A DNA stretch of 46,445 nt from positions 1 through 46,445 of the forward strand of contig JAGXIF010000030.1 of assembly GCA_024635755.1 (NCBI GenBank), read 5' to 3'. The position numbers were made by a program, and so were the translations under genes. This stretch comes from Halothiobacillus sp. Lineage in GTDB: Bacteria > Pseudomonadota > Gammaproteobacteria > Halothiobacillales > Halothiobacillaceae. Under the pieces are notes generated by a model. The model searched no databases and was not told the origin of the DNA. It saw only the letters and a list, made by a program, of their open reading frames with translations. This document shows positions 28,963 to 37,859 of the stretch, piece after piece; the stretch's first letter is position 1; each line of letters opens with the position of its first letter.

Positions 28963-29037
28963 CCGTCTGGGGCGGATTGGGTGAAAATATCGAGCCATGC
29001 GTCTTGGCCCGCGGCAGAAAGTGCCGCGATCTCGGGG

Positions 29038-29066
29038 TTGACCGCGGCGCGATTTTGCCGTTAAAT
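29038..29066 (+). promoter_or_regulatory. Predicted sigma-70 promoter of tRNA-Phe
   Basis: TTGACC, exactly 17 bp, TTAAAT, then a very GC-rich discriminator (GCGCACC), as in stringently controlled stable-RNA promoters. A small hairpin (GCGGCA/TGCCGC, 29011-29027) lies just upstream. Confidence 0.75.
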
Positions 29067-29131
29067 GCGCACCTCGCCGCGCGCCATCCGGTTCCTGCAA
29101 GGTGGCTCGATGCGGCGATCGACAGCGACAT

Positions 29132-29207
29132 GGCCAGATAGCTCAGTTGGTAGAGCAGGGGATTGAAAATCCCCGTGTCGGGGGTTCGATTCCCTCTCTG
29201 GCCACCA
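29132..29207 (+). tRNA. tRNA-Phe (GAA)
   Basis: 76-nt tRNA with encoded CCA. Acceptor GGCCAGA pairs with TCTGGCC (29197-29203), discriminator A at 29204. The anticodon stem GGGGA/TCCCC frames the loop TTGAAAA with anticodon GAA at 29165-29167, and the T-loop is GGTTCGATTCC. Confidence 0.97.
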
Positions 29208-29240
29208 CTACAAACGCGCCATTGCCGGCGCAGATCGAAA

Positions 29241-29271
29241 CCCGCCAGCGAGACTCGCTGGCGGGTTTTTT
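29241..29271 (+). terminator. Terminator after tRNA-Phe
   Basis: 11-bp perfect stem (29241-29251 with 29255-29265), 3-nt loop, then TTTTTT. A single-gene tRNA transcript is implied. Confidence 0.93.
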
Positions 29272-29358
29272 CGTGCTGCTCGGGCGTTTCCTGTGCTATT
29301 GAGAGAAGGCAGAGGTTCGCGTCATCGACCTGGCGAATCTTAGGAGCGTGAGCAGCGG

Positions 29359-29877
29359 ATGCCCGATCAGCGACGTGTATTCATTGCCCTGTGGCCCGAT
29401 GAGCATACCCGGGTGCAGATGGACCGGGTCGCTCGGCAGTTGGCGGGGCCGGGGCCTGCGGTGCCGCGTGCGCATCTGCACCTGACGTTGGCGTTCGCGG
29501 GTAACGTAGCCGTCGAGCAGGCGGACTGCCTGGGCCAAAGGCTGGGCCGGTTGCGGCTGTCGACGATTCCCGTTCTGCTCGACCGATTCGGTCACTTCGA
29601 GCGCCCGGGGCTCACCTGGATCGGCCCCAGCCAGTCGATCGACTCGCTTGATCGGCTGGCCGGCGATGCCCGGGCGCTGTGCGCGGGCTGCGGTATCGCC
29701 CCGGACGGCCAGCCTTTCGTTCCCCATGTAAGCTTGCGGCGCTTCGCCCAGCCGCCGTCGGTCCCCGGGCCGGTGAGCCCGATCCACTGGTTTGCTACCC
29801 GCGTGGTGCTGATCGAGTCGGGTCGGCATGGCCACCCGGGGACGTATCGCGTGCTGGCCCGGGCGGATGCCATCTGA
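29359..29877 (+). CDS. thpR: RNA 2',3'-cyclic phosphodiesterase (ThpR/LigT)
   Basis: 2H-phosphoesterase of 172 residues that opens 2',3'-cyclic phosphates on RNA ends and can act as a 2'-5' RNA ligase. The N-terminus MPDQRRVFIALWP is typical. The two HxT/S motifs are His41-x-Thr43 (HLTLAF) and His123-x-Ser125 (HVSLRRF). It lies about 90 bp past the tRNA-Phe terminator. Confidence 0.92.
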   Translation: MPDQRRVFIALWPDEHTRVQMDRVARQLAGPGPAVPRAHLHLTLAFAGNVAVEQADCLGQRLGRLRLSTIPVLLDRFGHFERPGLTWIGPSQSIDSLDRLAGDARALCAGCGIAPDGQPFVPHVSLRRFAQPPSVPGPVSPIHWFATRVVLIESGRHGHPGTYRVLARADAI

Positions 29878-29954
29878 CTTCCGCTGAGGCGGCCGGTGCG
29901 TCTCCGGTCGCGGTTTTCCATTACTTAGCCCAGACAATGGGTCAGGAGGTCTAT

Positions 29955-30221
29955 ATGGCAGGTGGATGGGCAAAGGACGGTGCGGAACAGGAGCAGATCG
30001 ACAGCACGGTCGAGGATGCCCTGCAGCGAGTGCGCCAGGAAATCCCCGCGGGCGAAAGTCTTTGCGAATGCGAGGAATGCGGCGAGGTGATCCCCGAGGC
30101 CCGTCGCCGTGCCGTTGCCGGCGTCCGGCTGTGCATCGAGTGCCAGGCCGCGCAGGACGAGCGCCAACAGGCGGCCTCCCCCTACAATCGGCGCGGATCG
30201 AAGGACAGCCAGCTGCGCTAG
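29955..30221 (+). CDS. ybiI: DksA/TraR-family C4 zinc-finger protein, YbiI-like
   Basis: 88-residue small DksA/TraR-family protein. It closely follows E. coli YbiI from memory: MAGGWAKDGA start, EQIDSTVEDALQRVR helix, zinc cysteines Cys39, 42, 60 and 63 (CEECG...LCIEC), and the ending NRRGSKDSQLR. A near-ideal AGGAGG lies 6 bp before the ATG. The acidic coiled-coil tip of DksA is missing, so ppGpp-type control of RNA polymerase is unlikely; function is unknown. The TAG stop is the first three bases shared with the MITE-like element that follows. Confidence 0.93.
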   Translation: MAGGWAKDGAEQEQIDSTVEDALQRVRQEIPAGESLCECEECGEVIPEARRRAVAGVRLCIECQAAQDERQQAASPYNRRGSKDSQLR

Positions 30222-30388
30222 CCCGGATGTTTCATGAAATCCACGCGCCCTCGCCAGTCTCTTGACCGCACAGGGCATTCTCTGTCCATCGACCGTATTC
30301 CCTGATGCGGGACTTCTATCAGAAAATCTCCTGTGCGGCGCAATGTCCTGCGCGATCATCACGCCGATTCATGAAATATTCGGGCTAG
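30218..30388. mobile_element. MITE-like element, 171 bp, with about 23-bp terminal inverted repeats
   Basis: Left end starts CTAGCCCGGATGTTTCATGA; the right end, read on the minus strand, starts CTAGCCCGAATATTTCATGA. The arms match over about 23 bases with two substitutions and one gap. Inside is a second perfect 9-bp inverted repeat, CCGCACAGG (30266-30274) with CCTGTGCGG (30330-30338). No coding frame of note. The ends remind me of IS1380-type elements, but that is uncertain. It fills the ybiI to monooxygenase gap. Confidence 0.65.
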
Positions 30389-30398
30389 ACTCCAGCGC

Positions 30399-31406
30399 AT
30401 GATTCCCTTCTCCATTCTCGATCTCGCCCCGATTCCCGCTGACGGCGATGCCGCGGTCGCCCTGCGTAATACGCTCGACCTGGCCCCGCTGGCCGAAGCG
30501 CTGGGCTTTCATCGCTACTGGCTGGCCGAACACCACAACATGCCGGGCATCGCCAGCGCGGCGACTGCGGTGGTGATCGGCCAGGTTGCCGCGGCGACCA
30601 GCCGCATCCGGGTGGGCGCGGGCGGCATCATGCTGCCCAATCACGCCCCGCTGGTGGTGGCTGAGCAGTTCGGCACGCTCGATGCGTTGTTCCCGGGGCG
30701 CATCGATCTGGGGCTGGGGCGCGCGCCGGGCACGGACCAGACGACGGCCCGTGCCCTGCGCCGTTCCACGAACGGGCATCCCGATCAGTTCCCGCGCGAG
30801 GTCGCCGAAATCCTCGGCCTGTTCGACGATGCCGAGCCGGGCCAGGCCGTGCGTGCCATCCCCGGTGAGGGCCGGCATGTACCCGTCTGGATACTCGGCT
30901 CGAGCCTGTTCGGCGCCCAGCTCGCCGCCACGCTGGGACTGCCCTACGCCTTTGCCTCGCATTTCGCCCCCGGCGAATTGATGCCCGCGCTGCGGCACTA
31001 CCGTGAGCATTTCCGCCCGTCCGCCTATCTGGAGCGTTCCTACGCGATGGTCGGCTACAACGTCTATCTCGCGGACACCGACGAGGAGGCGCGCTTTCAT
31101 GCCAGTTCCATGGAACAGGGCTTTGTCAGCCTGCGTCGCGGGCGGCCGGAACCGATCCAGCCGCCGATCGAAGGGTATCGCGAGCGTCTGGGGCGCCTCG
31201 AGCGCGCCGTGGTCGAGCAGACCATGGCCTGCTCGGCGATTGGCTCACCCCGGAGCGTCGAGGCCAGCCTGCGCGGCTTCATTACGCAGACGGGAGCCGA
31301 CGAGCTGATGATTACCAATTCCAGCTTTGATCATGGCGCCCGGCGACGTTCGCTCGAGCTGACCGCCGAGGTCCGCGAGCGGCTGGCCGGGTCGGAGCCG
31401 CGCTGA
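30399..31406 (+). CDS. LLM-class flavin-dependent oxidoreductase
   Basis: Luciferase-like monooxygenase of 335 residues, FMN-dependent, cytoplasmic, substrate unknown. It follows the YhbW-like subgroup: [11 protein letters not shown] start, [33 protein letters not shown], and the [13 protein letters not shown] motif. It starts 10 bp after the MITE-like element, so its promoter may lie within that element. A hairpin follows. Confidence 0.88.
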   Translation: MIPFSILDLAPIPADGDAAVALRNTLDLAPLAEALGFHRYWLAEHHNMPGIASAATAVVIGQVAAATSRIRVGAGGIMLPNHAPLVVAEQFGTLDALFPGRIDLGLGRAPGTDQTTARALRRSTNGHPDQFPREVAEILGLFDDAEPGQAVRAIPGEGRHVPVWILGSSLFGAQLAATLGLPYAFASHFAPGELMPALRHYREHFRPSAYLERSYAMVGYNVYLADTDEEARFHASSMEQGFVSLRRGRPEPIQPPIEGYRERLGRLERAVVEQTMACSAIGSPRSVEASLRGFITQTGADELMITNSSFDHGARRRSLELTAEVRERLAGSEPR

Positions 31407-31453
31407 CCGGGATGTCGTCTCGTGTGACGCCGGCCGAATTCGTTCAGGGCATT

Positions 31454-31484
31454 GCGCGCATGCCTGCGGGGCGGGCATGCGCGC
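31454..31484 (+). terminator. Hairpin between the monooxygenase gene and dinB
   Basis: GCGCGCATGCC pairs perfectly with GGCATGCGCGC over a 9-nt loop. There is no T-run, so termination is only possible, not assured. Confidence 0.4.
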
Positions 31485-31550
31485 CTTCAATTGCCGGGTT
31501 CAGCCGATGCCGGCTCGGGGTCCAGTTCGTTTTTGGGGGACGCTAGGGGC

Positions 31551-32612
31551 GTGCGCAAGATCATTCACATCGACATGGATGCCTTCTACGCCTCGGTGGA
31601 GCAGCGGGACAACCCCGATCTGCGTGGTCGGCCGGTGATCGTGGGAGGCGATCCGCTGGGGCGTGGCGTGGTGGCTGCGGCGAGCTACGAGGCGCGTCGC
31701 TTCGGCATCCGCTCGGCCATGCCGGCGGCCTGGGCGGCCCGCGCCTGTCCCGAGGCGGTCTTCCTGCGGCCGCGCTTTGCCGTCTACCGGGCGGTCTCGC
31801 GCGAGATTCAAGCGGTCTTTCGTCACTACACCGAGCGGATCGAGCCGCTGTCGCTGGACGAGGCCTACCTGGACGTCAGCGACAGCCCCCTGTGTCACGG
31901 CTCGGCCACCCTGATGGCGCGGGAAATCAAGGCGGGTGTGCTCGAGCAGACCGGCCTAGTCGCCTCGGCGGGCATTTCCTACAACAAGTTTTTGGCCAAG
32001 CTGGCCTCGGATTTCGACAAGCCCGACGGGCTGTTCGTGATCGAGCCGGAGCAGGCGCTGGCCTTCATCGACACCGTGCCGGTGGGGGCATTCCATGGCG
32101 TGGGGCCGGCCACGGAGCGCCGCATGCGGGCCCAGGGAATCGAGACGGGCCACGACCTGCGTGGTCACGAACGCCACCAACTGGTGGAATGGTTCGGTAA
32201 GGCCGGCTTTCACTACCACGACATCGCCCGAGGAATCGACCTGCGCCCGGTGGTCAGCCAGCGGGTGCGCAAGTCGCTTGGCCACGAAACCACATACCCG
32301 CAAGATCTCCCCAGCCGCGCGACGGTCGAGGAGGCGCTGGTGCCGCTGGCCGAACGGGTGGCGGCCGACCTGACCGCCCGGCAACTAGCGGCGCGCACCG
32401 TGACCCTGAAGGTCAAGTACGCGGATTTCGATCTGATCACCCGGCGGCGCACCTTCCGCCGGCCGCTGACCGCCGTCGACGAGTTGCTCGGGGCGCTGTC
32501 GCCATTGCTCGATGACACGGCCATCGGTCAGCGGGCCGTGCGCCTGCTGGGCGTGACCTGTTCCGGGCTCGAGTCGGTGGCACGTGCCGGGGTGCAGCTC
32601 GATCTGACTTGA
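31551..32612 (+). CDS. dinB: DNA polymerase IV (Y-family translesion)
   Basis: Error-prone translesion polymerase, 353 residues. Palm residues Asp8 and Asp103/Glu104 are seen in IHIDMDAFYASVE and SLDEAYLDVS; SYEARRFGIRSAMP and GISYNKFLAKLASD are also diagnostic. GTG start at 31551 after AGGGGC gives the usual N-terminus (RKIIHIDMD). No LexA-type CTGT-N8-ACAG box was seen upstream, and the C-terminus ends QLDLT without an obvious clamp-binding peptide beyond that. Confidence 0.95.
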   Translation: MRKIIHIDMDAFYASVEQRDNPDLRGRPVIVGGDPLGRGVVAAASYEARRFGIRSAMPAAWAARACPEAVFLRPRFAVYRAVSREIQAVFRHYTERIEPLSLDEAYLDVSDSPLCHGSATLMAREIKAGVLEQTGLVASAGISYNKFLAKLASDFDKPDGLFVIEPEQALAFIDTVPVGAFHGVGPATERRMRAQGIETGHDLRGHERHQLVEWFGKAGFHYHDIARGIDLRPVVSQRVRKSLGHETTYPQDLPSRATVEEALVPLAERVAADLTARQLAARTVTLKVKYADFDLITRRRTFRRPLTAVDELLGALSPLLDDTAIGQRAVRLLGVTCSGLESVARAGVQLDLT

Positions 32613-32686
32613 CCGACCGCCGGCGTTGCGTTCGCCGCGCCGGCCGCCTAATGTTCTCGGCTCGATCGCCCCACGGAGCCAGCCGC

Positions 32687-33433
32687 ATGTCCCTGGAAGT
32701 CAGTCTGCTGACCGTCTTTGTCGCGGCCCTGATCACGGCCTTGACCACCGGCCTCGGGGCGATTCCCCTGGCCTTCGCCCGCCGGCTTGACGATCGGTGG
32801 CTGAGCGTCGGGGCGGCGGGCGCGGCCGGCCTGATGCTGGCGGCAAGCCACAGCCTGGTCAGCGAGGGGGCTGTGATCGGTGGCTGGCGGGTGCTGCTGG
32901 GGATGGCGTCCGGACTGGTGCTGGTGGTGATTGCCGATCATTGGCTGGACCGTCACGACACCCCGGGTGTCAGTGACCTGCAGGATGCCGATGCCCGCAA
33001 GGCACTGCTGATCGTCGGGGTGATGACCGTGCATTCCTTTGCCGAGGGGGTCGGGGTGGGCGTCTCCTACGGTGGGGGCGAGCAGCTGGGCACGTTCATC
33101 ACCGCGGCGATTGCCGTGCACAACATTCCCGAGGGCCTGGCGATCGCCCTGGTGCTGGTGCCCCGCGGCGTGCCTGTGTGGCAGGCGGCTGGCTGGGCGA
33201 TTTTCTCCAGCCTGCCGCAGCCGTTGATGGCCATCCCGGCGTATCTGTTTGTCACGGCATTCGAGCCATTCCTGCCCGTCGGGCTGGGCCTGGCCGCCGG
33301 GGCCATGATCTGGATGGTCTTTGCCGAATTGCTGCCGGATGCCCAGCAGCGGCTGTCGGCCGCTGCGGCGGGCACCATTATCGTGGCGGCCTTCATGGCG
33401 ATGTTTGCCTTCCAACTGACCATCTCTTCTTGA
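32687..33433 (+). CDS. ZIP-family divalent metal transporter
   Basis: Integral membrane metal importer of the ZIP family, 248 residues, about eight helices. The metal-site motifs are clear: HSFAEGVGVGVSYG in TM4 and HNIPEGLAIALVL in TM5. The His-rich loop usual between TM3 and TM4 is short (DRHDTPGVSDLQDAD). Start at 32687 after ACGGAG; zinc or iron is the likely substrate. It lies 75 bp after dinB. Confidence 0.88.
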   Translation: MSLEVSLLTVFVAALITALTTGLGAIPLAFARRLDDRWLSVGAAGAAGLMLAASHSLVSEGAVIGGWRVLLGMASGLVLVVIADHWLDRHDTPGVSDLQDADARKALLIVGVMTVHSFAEGVGVGVSYGGGEQLGTFITAAIAVHNIPEGLAIALVLVPRGVPVWQAAGWAIFSSLPQPLMAIPAYLFVTAFEPFLPVGLGLAAGAMIWMVFAELLPDAQQRLSAAAAGTIIVAAFMAMFAFQLTISS

Positions 33434-33576
33434 GATGAACGGCCAGCGCTTTGATGTGTCAAATATGCACAGAGGCCCATGTTTTTCCTTCCAAATCAGT
33501 CACTCGGCGATTGAAATGGCGGCGGTTTGCGGTCATGCTTGTTGAAACGAGATGGGCTTAAGGGAGGGAAAGGATC

Positions 33577-34347
33577 ATGTCGAAAACAGGCAATTACACG
33601 CAGCGTCTGGCCGGTCGGCTGCTGCAGATGGCGGCTTGCTCCATTGCCGCTGGGGGAGTGATGGCAGGAATGCCGGCGTTCGCGGCGGATGCGCCCGCGG
33701 CGGTAACCCAGGATCTCTACGAGGACGGCGGCGTCGAGCACTGGCTGCCCAAGGCAAAAGAGGGTGACCTGTTTGCGCAGTACGTCATGGGTCACATGTA
33801 CTGCAGTGGTAAGCGGGTCGAGCAGGATTACCACAAGGGCATGCGCTGGTACCGGGCGGCGGCCGATGCCGGGTATGCCCCCAGCGAACTGGCACTGGGG
33901 TTCTTGTATTTCCACGGTCAGGGCGTCGATCCGGATGCCGTCGAGGCGGCCCGCTGGTTCGAGCGGGCGGCGAGCAAGGGGTACGCCCGGGCGCAGAGCA
34001 ACCTCGCGGCGCTGTATCTCGGTGGCGGTGAGGGGGTCGAGGTCGATTACGATCGGGCTCTGCATTGGTACCGAGAGGCCGCCGCCCAGGGCCACACGGT
34101 GGCGCGCTACAACCTGGGCATGATGTATGCCCATGGACTGGGGCTGGGTGCGCCGGATTACGTCGCCGCCTACGGCCTGCTCAGCCCACTGGTCGAACAG
34201 GGCAACGCCGCCGCCGACGAGCTGCTGTCATCCTTCGCCGGCGAGATGAGCGAGGACGAGTTGGCTGCGGCGCGTGAGCTGGCCCAGGAGTTACGCGCCC
34301 GGGACAGGATGCTGGTGGCGTTGGACCAGCGGGCCTCTGGCCACTGA
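33577..34347 (+). CDS. Exported Sel1-repeat protein
   Basis: 256-residue periplasmic solenoid protein. A signal peptide ends near MPAFAADA (residue about 37). At least four Sel1-type repeats follow: AKEGDLFAQYVMGHMYCSG, AADAGYAPSELALGFLYFHG, AASKGYARAQSNLAALYLGG and AAAQGHTVARYNLGMMYAHG, each with KGMRWY-type second helices. Sel1 proteins act as protein-protein scaffolds, so partners cannot be read. SD AGGGAGG. A terminator follows. Confidence 0.88.
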   Translation: MSKTGNYTQRLAGRLLQMAACSIAAGGVMAGMPAFAADAPAAVTQDLYEDGGVEHWLPKAKEGDLFAQYVMGHMYCSGKRVEQDYHKGMRWYRAAADAGYAPSELALGFLYFHGQGVDPDAVEAARWFERAASKGYARAQSNLAALYLGGGEGVEVDYDRALHWYREAAAQGHTVARYNLGMMYAHGLGLGAPDYVAAYGLLSPLVEQGNAAADELLSSFAGEMSEDELAAARELAQELRARDRMLVALDQRASGH

Positions 34348-34374
34348 TCCTTCCTCCCGGGGTGGACGACTAGC

Positions 34375-34399
34375 ACGGCGCCGACAAGGCGCCGTTTTA
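34375..34399 (+). terminator. Terminator after the Sel1-repeat gene
   Basis: ACGGCGCC pairs with GGCGCCGT over GACAA, followed by TTTTAC. Confidence 0.8.
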
Positions 34400-34437
34400 C
34401 GTTGGGGCGGGGTTCGGAGGCCCGCGAGGCCTGGGGA

Positions 34438-35868
34438 TTACAGCAGCGGAGAGGTAAGCCGGGCGAGGTTCTGTGCCAGGGTTCGCCCTCGGCCACGTTC
34501 GGCCCAGCCGGTCGCGGCCAGCGGATGGCAGACCTGCCGGTACCCCTCGATGAGGGTGGCGAGTCGCTCGGCCGTTTCGCACGAATAGCAGAGCAGGCCG
34601 AACTCGGCATTGATCAGGGACGACCGGACATCCAGATTGGCACTGCCGACCAGTGACAGGCGCCCGTCACAGAGGGTCACCTTGCTGTGCAGCAGACGCG
34701 AAGGGTGGCGATGGATGTGCACGCCGGCGTCCAGCAATTCGTCGAAGTACGACTCTTGGGCCAACTGCACCAGCGGGTGATCGAGCCTTTCGGGGAGGAT
34801 CAGTTCGCAGTGGACACCGCGGCGTGCCGCCGACTTGAGAGCGTCCAGCGTGGACTCGTCGGGCACGAAATACGGCGTAACGATGTCGAGGCGTTCGGTG
34901 CTGGCATGGATCAGCCCCAGCAACAGTCGCTGCAGGACGGGCTCGGGGTATTCCGGCCCGCTGGGCAGCCCGACGCAGGATTCGTCTCCGGCAGGCTCGG
35001 GAATGGGGAAATGCCGCTCGACATCCAGCAACTGGCCGGTCTCGATGTACCAGTCGCCGGCGAAGATCGCCTGCAACTCCAGCACTACCGGTCCCTCGAT
35101 GCGCAGCATGAGGTCCTGGTAGCTCAATCCCTTGCGAAACTCCGGATGGATCAGGTTCATCGAGCCGGTGTAGCCGACCTGTCCGTCGATGACCACCAGC
35201 TTGCGGTGGTTGCGGAGATCGAAACGTGCGGCCTTGCGCGGCAGCTTGCTGCGCGGGAAGGCCTGCGCGAGCTCGATGCCGTGGTGGCGCAACTTGCGCA
35301 GCTTGCGCATTCCCTTCTTGGAGCCGAAGTCGTCGATCAGCAGCCGGACGCTGATACCCCGCGCCGCGGCGCGTTCCAGCGCGTCGAAGACCGCGTGGGT
35401 CGCCGGGTCGATGGCGGCGATGTAGAACGTCATGTGAATGTGATCGCGCGCCGCATCGATTTCGGGGATCAGTGTCTGGCCGAAGTCATGCAGCGACTCG
35501 ATCAGCTCGATGCGGTTGCCATCGAACAATGGGAAGGGGCGCCAGTGGCGCACCATCTGGTCGACGGCCTCGAAGCGGGCGGGCATTTCGCTGCGGATCT
35601 GGGGCGCGGCCTGCTGCAGGCGGGTAGTGATGGGGCGAAGGGTGTCGGCGAGTCGGGCGATCTTGGCGCTGTGACCGCGTGACATCCGCGGGCGCCCGAC
35701 CAGCAGGTACATAACCAGTCCGGCGATGGGCAGGAAGAACAACAGCAAGAGCCAGGCCGTGGCCGCGGCGGGCGGACGGCGCAGGGGCACGATGAACAGC
35801 GCCGCGAGCCGAATGCCCCATTCGATCAGGAAGTACAGCTGGGTGATCGGCGAGTCGAGGGCATTCAT
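34438..35868 (-). CDS. cls: Cardiolipin synthase
   Basis: Phospholipase-D-type enzyme joining two phosphatidylglycerols into cardiolipin at the inner membrane, 476 residues. Two N-terminal helices (about 12-32 and 37-57) with the PLDc_N motif WLLLLFFLPIAGLVMYLLVG. The HKD motifs are His221/Lys223/Asp228 and His394/Lys396/Asp401, each followed by GSMN or GSANLD. 21 bp separate it from the upstream SDR gene, so the two are co-transcribed. Confidence 0.95.
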   Translation of the reverse strand: MNALDSPITQLYFLIEWGIRLAALFIVPLRRPPAAATAWLLLLFFLPIAGLVMYLLVGRPRMSRGHSAKIARLADTLRPITTRLQQAAPQIRSEMPARFEAVDQMVRHWRPFPLFDGNRIELIESLHDFGQTLIPEIDAARDHIHMTFYIAAIDPATHAVFDALERAAARGISVRLLIDDFGSKKGMRKLRKLRHHGIELAQAFPRSKLPRKAARFDLRNHRKLVVIDGQVGYTGSMNLIHPEFRKGLSYQDLMLRIEGPVVLELQAIFAGDWYIETGQLLDVERHFPIPEPAGDESCVGLPSGPEYPEPVLQRLLLGLIHASTERLDIVTPYFVPDESTLDALKSAARRGVHCELILPERLDHPLVQLAQESYFDELLDAGVHIHRHPSRLLHSKVTLCDGRLSLVGSANLDVRSSLINAEFGLLCYSCETAERLATLIEGYRQVCHPLAATGWAERGRGRTLAQNLARLTSPLL

Positions 35869-35889
35869 GCGGCGATCAGCATGGGTCGG

Positions 35890-36759
35890 TCATCGCTTGC
35901 CGCCGCCGGAAGCCTTTGTCAGGACCCGGTCCATGGCGCGCGTGGTGAGCAGTCGCTTGAGCACCGCGAACAGGTAGGTGGGCACGGTCACGGGGTAGCG
36001 TGCCTTGGGGCGGCGGGACTCGATCGCGTGAATGACGCGGTGGGCCACGGCCTCGGGCGGCAGGGTGAAGGGCGCGGCCGGCCCCGGCTTGCGCATCCGC
36101 TCGATCTGGTGGGCGTAGGCGTCGCGGTGGATCGACCCCTGCCAATCGATATGCGCCTCGAAGGCGCGGCGGGCATTGTCGCGAAACCGTGAGGTGATCG
36201 GCCCGGGCTCGATCAGCGAGACGTCGATGCCGCTGCCCGCCAGTTCCAGACGCATGGTGTCGCTCAAGCCTTCCAGGGCGAACTTGGAGGCCACGTAGGC
36301 GCCACGGAAGGCCAGTGCGCTCACGCCGAGTACCGAGCTGTTCTGCACGATGCGGCCGAAACCGGCCGCACGCATGCCTGGAATGACGAGATTGGTCAGT
36401 TCCAGCGTGCCCAGCAGGTTGGTTTCCAGCTGGGCGCGCAGGGTGTCGCGCTCCAGGTCCTCCACCGCGCCGGGCTGGCCGTAGGCGCCGTTGTTGAACA
36501 GCGCCTCGATCGGCCCGCCGGCTGCCGCCTCGGCCGCCGCCAGCCCCTCTTTGATCGAGATCGAATCGTCGAGATCGAGTTGGACCGCTGGAATGTGGGC
36601 ATGCGGCCAGGCGGCGAGGTCATCGGTGTTGCGCATGCTGGCGACAACGTGATGCCCGCGCCCGGCCAGAATTTCGGCGGCCCGCCGACCGATCCCCGAC
36701 GAGCAACCGGTGATCAGGGTGCGGCGTGGCGTGGCGGCTATCTCGGCTGGCCGATTCAA
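35890..36759 (-). CDS. Short-chain dehydrogenase/reductase
   Basis: SDR oxidoreductase of 289 residues. Cofactor loop TGCSSGIG at 17-24, NNGAYG in place of NNAG, catalytic Ser near 141-142, Tyr155-xxx-Lys159 (YVASK), then LIEPGPI. The extended C-terminus (AIESRRPKARYPVTVPTYLFAVLKRLL) is typical of the DltE/retinol-dehydrogenase-like group and may bind membrane or lipid. Followed by cls, which supports a lipid substrate, but this is inference. Confidence 0.9.
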   Translation of the reverse strand: MNRPAEIAATPRRTLITGCSSGIGRRAAEILAGRGHHVVASMRNTDDLAAWPHAHIPAVQLDLDDSISIKEGLAAAEAAAGGPIEALFNNGAYGQPGAVEDLERDTLRAQLETNLLGTLELTNLVIPGMRAAGFGRIVQNSSVLGVSALAFRGAYVASKFALEGLSDTMRLELAGSGIDVSLIEPGPITSRFRDNARRAFEAHIDWQGSIHRDAYAHQIERMRKPGPAAPFTLPPEAVAHRVIHAIESRRPKARYPVTVPTYLFAVLKRLLTTRAMDRVLTKASGGGKR

Positions 36760-36802
36760 GTCGGAGGTCTCCTACAAAAGGGGATGGATGTGGCCGGGTT
36801 GA

Positions 36803-36830
36803 TTGCGCCTGAGCACACAGGTCTTATACT
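36803..36830 (+). promoter_or_regulatory. Possible sigma-70 promoter of the BI-1 gene
   Basis: TTGCGC, 16-bp spacer, TATACT; 50 bp before the start codon at 36880. Confidence 0.45.
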
Positions 36831-36879
36831 TGAGCGCATTCCGTAATGGACATGAATACCAGAGACGAGGTGAGGTTGC

Positions 36880-37548
36880 ATGGCATTTGATAATCAGACG
36901 GTCGCCGGCGCGGGCGTCGAACGGCTGGAGACCCACAAGGTCATCCGCAATACCTACATGATGTTGTCGCTGACGTTACTGTTCAGTGGTTTGACCGCGG
37001 CGGTGTCCATGGTCATCGCGCCGCCGGGCTGGATCTCGCTGGTCACTTTGGGTGCGGCCCTGGGCATGATTTGGTTCGTGCTGCCGCGCACCGCCCACTC
37101 GATGGCCGGCCTAGGCGTGGTCTTCGGCATTACCGGCCTGCTCGGCTTTGGCCTGGGGCCCATGCTCAACTACTACATGAGCCTGCCCAATGGTGGTCAG
37201 ATTGTCATGACCGCGCTGGGCGGCACCGGGGCGATTTTCCTGGGCCTGTCCGGCTACGCCCTGGTCTCGCGGCGCGACTTCTCCTTCATGGGCGGCTTTC
37301 TTGTCGTCGGCCTGGTGGTGGTGCTCGCGGCCATGCTCGGCAACATCTTCCTCGAGATCCCGGCGCTGTCGATGGCCATCTCCGGGGCGGTGGTGCTGTT
37401 GATGAGCGGCTTTATCCTCTACGACACCGGCCGGATGGTGAACGGCGGCGAGGACAACTACCTGCTGCTGACGGTGAGCCTTTACCTGAACATCTTCAAC
37501 CTGTTCGTGCACCTGCTCAGCTTGCTGGGGATGAACCAGAACGACTGA
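36880..37548 (+). CDS. Bax inhibitor-1/YccA family membrane protein
   Basis: Seven-helix membrane protein of 222 residues in the BI-1/YccA family (UPF0005). It resembles YccA, an FtsH modulator, more than YbhL. Key traits: ETHKVIRNTYMMLSLTLLFSG near the start, SGFILYDTGRMVNGGEDNY in the sixth helix region (Asp in YDT aligned with the BI-1 pH sensor), and LNIFNLFVHLL at the end. SD GAGGT. A strong terminator follows. Confidence 0.92.
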   Translation: MAFDNQTVAGAGVERLETHKVIRNTYMMLSLTLLFSGLTAAVSMVIAPPGWISLVTLGAALGMIWFVLPRTAHSMAGLGVVFGITGLLGFGLGPMLNYYMSLPNGGQIVMTALGGTGAIFLGLSGYALVSRRDFSFMGGFLVVGLVVVLAAMLGNIFLEIPALSMAISGAVVLLMSGFILYDTGRMVNGGEDNYLLLTVSLYLNIFNLFVHLLSLLGMNQND

Positions 37549-37573
37549 CGGCTGATCCATTCACGAACCACCT

Positions 37574-37600
37574 GGCCCCTTGGCGACAAGGGGCCTTTTT
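37574..37600 (+). terminator. Terminator after the BI-1 gene
   Basis: 9-bp perfect stem GGCCCCTTG/CAAGGGGCC, GCGA tetraloop, TTTTT. Confidence 0.92.
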
Positions 37601-37625
37601 GTATCTGCTTAAGGGAGAACCGCCG

Positions 37626-37808
37626 ATGGATCTCTGGATGAAGATCGGCATGGCCGTGTTGCTGGGGGCGGTATTGTTGTTCCTGCTGCCGCGGATCAAG
37701 CCGATGATGCAGGCCAGCCGCAAGGGTTCACGCGAGGAATGGCTGGGCGTGGCGCTGATTCTGCTTGCCGTGGTCGGCTTCGTGGCCTTCCTGATGAGCG
37801 CGACCTGA
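37626..37808 (+). CDS. Small two-helix membrane protein
   Basis: 60 residues with two hydrophobic segments, KIGMAVLLGAVLLFLLP (about 6-22) and WLGVALILLAVVGFVAFLMS (about 39-58), joined by a basic loop (RIKPMMQASRKGSREE). SD GGGAGA is 7 bp before the ATG. The gene is easy to miss, being under 200 bp. Function unknown; it starts 25 bp after the BI-1 terminator, so it may be expressed by read-through. Confidence 0.7.
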   Translation: MDLWMKIGMAVLLGAVLLFLLPRIKPMMQASRKGSREEWLGVALILLAVVGFVAFLMSAT

Positions 37809-37859
37809 ATGTCGGCGGTGCCCCTTTCGTGGCGGGGCAACGGATTTGCGTCCGCGGGG

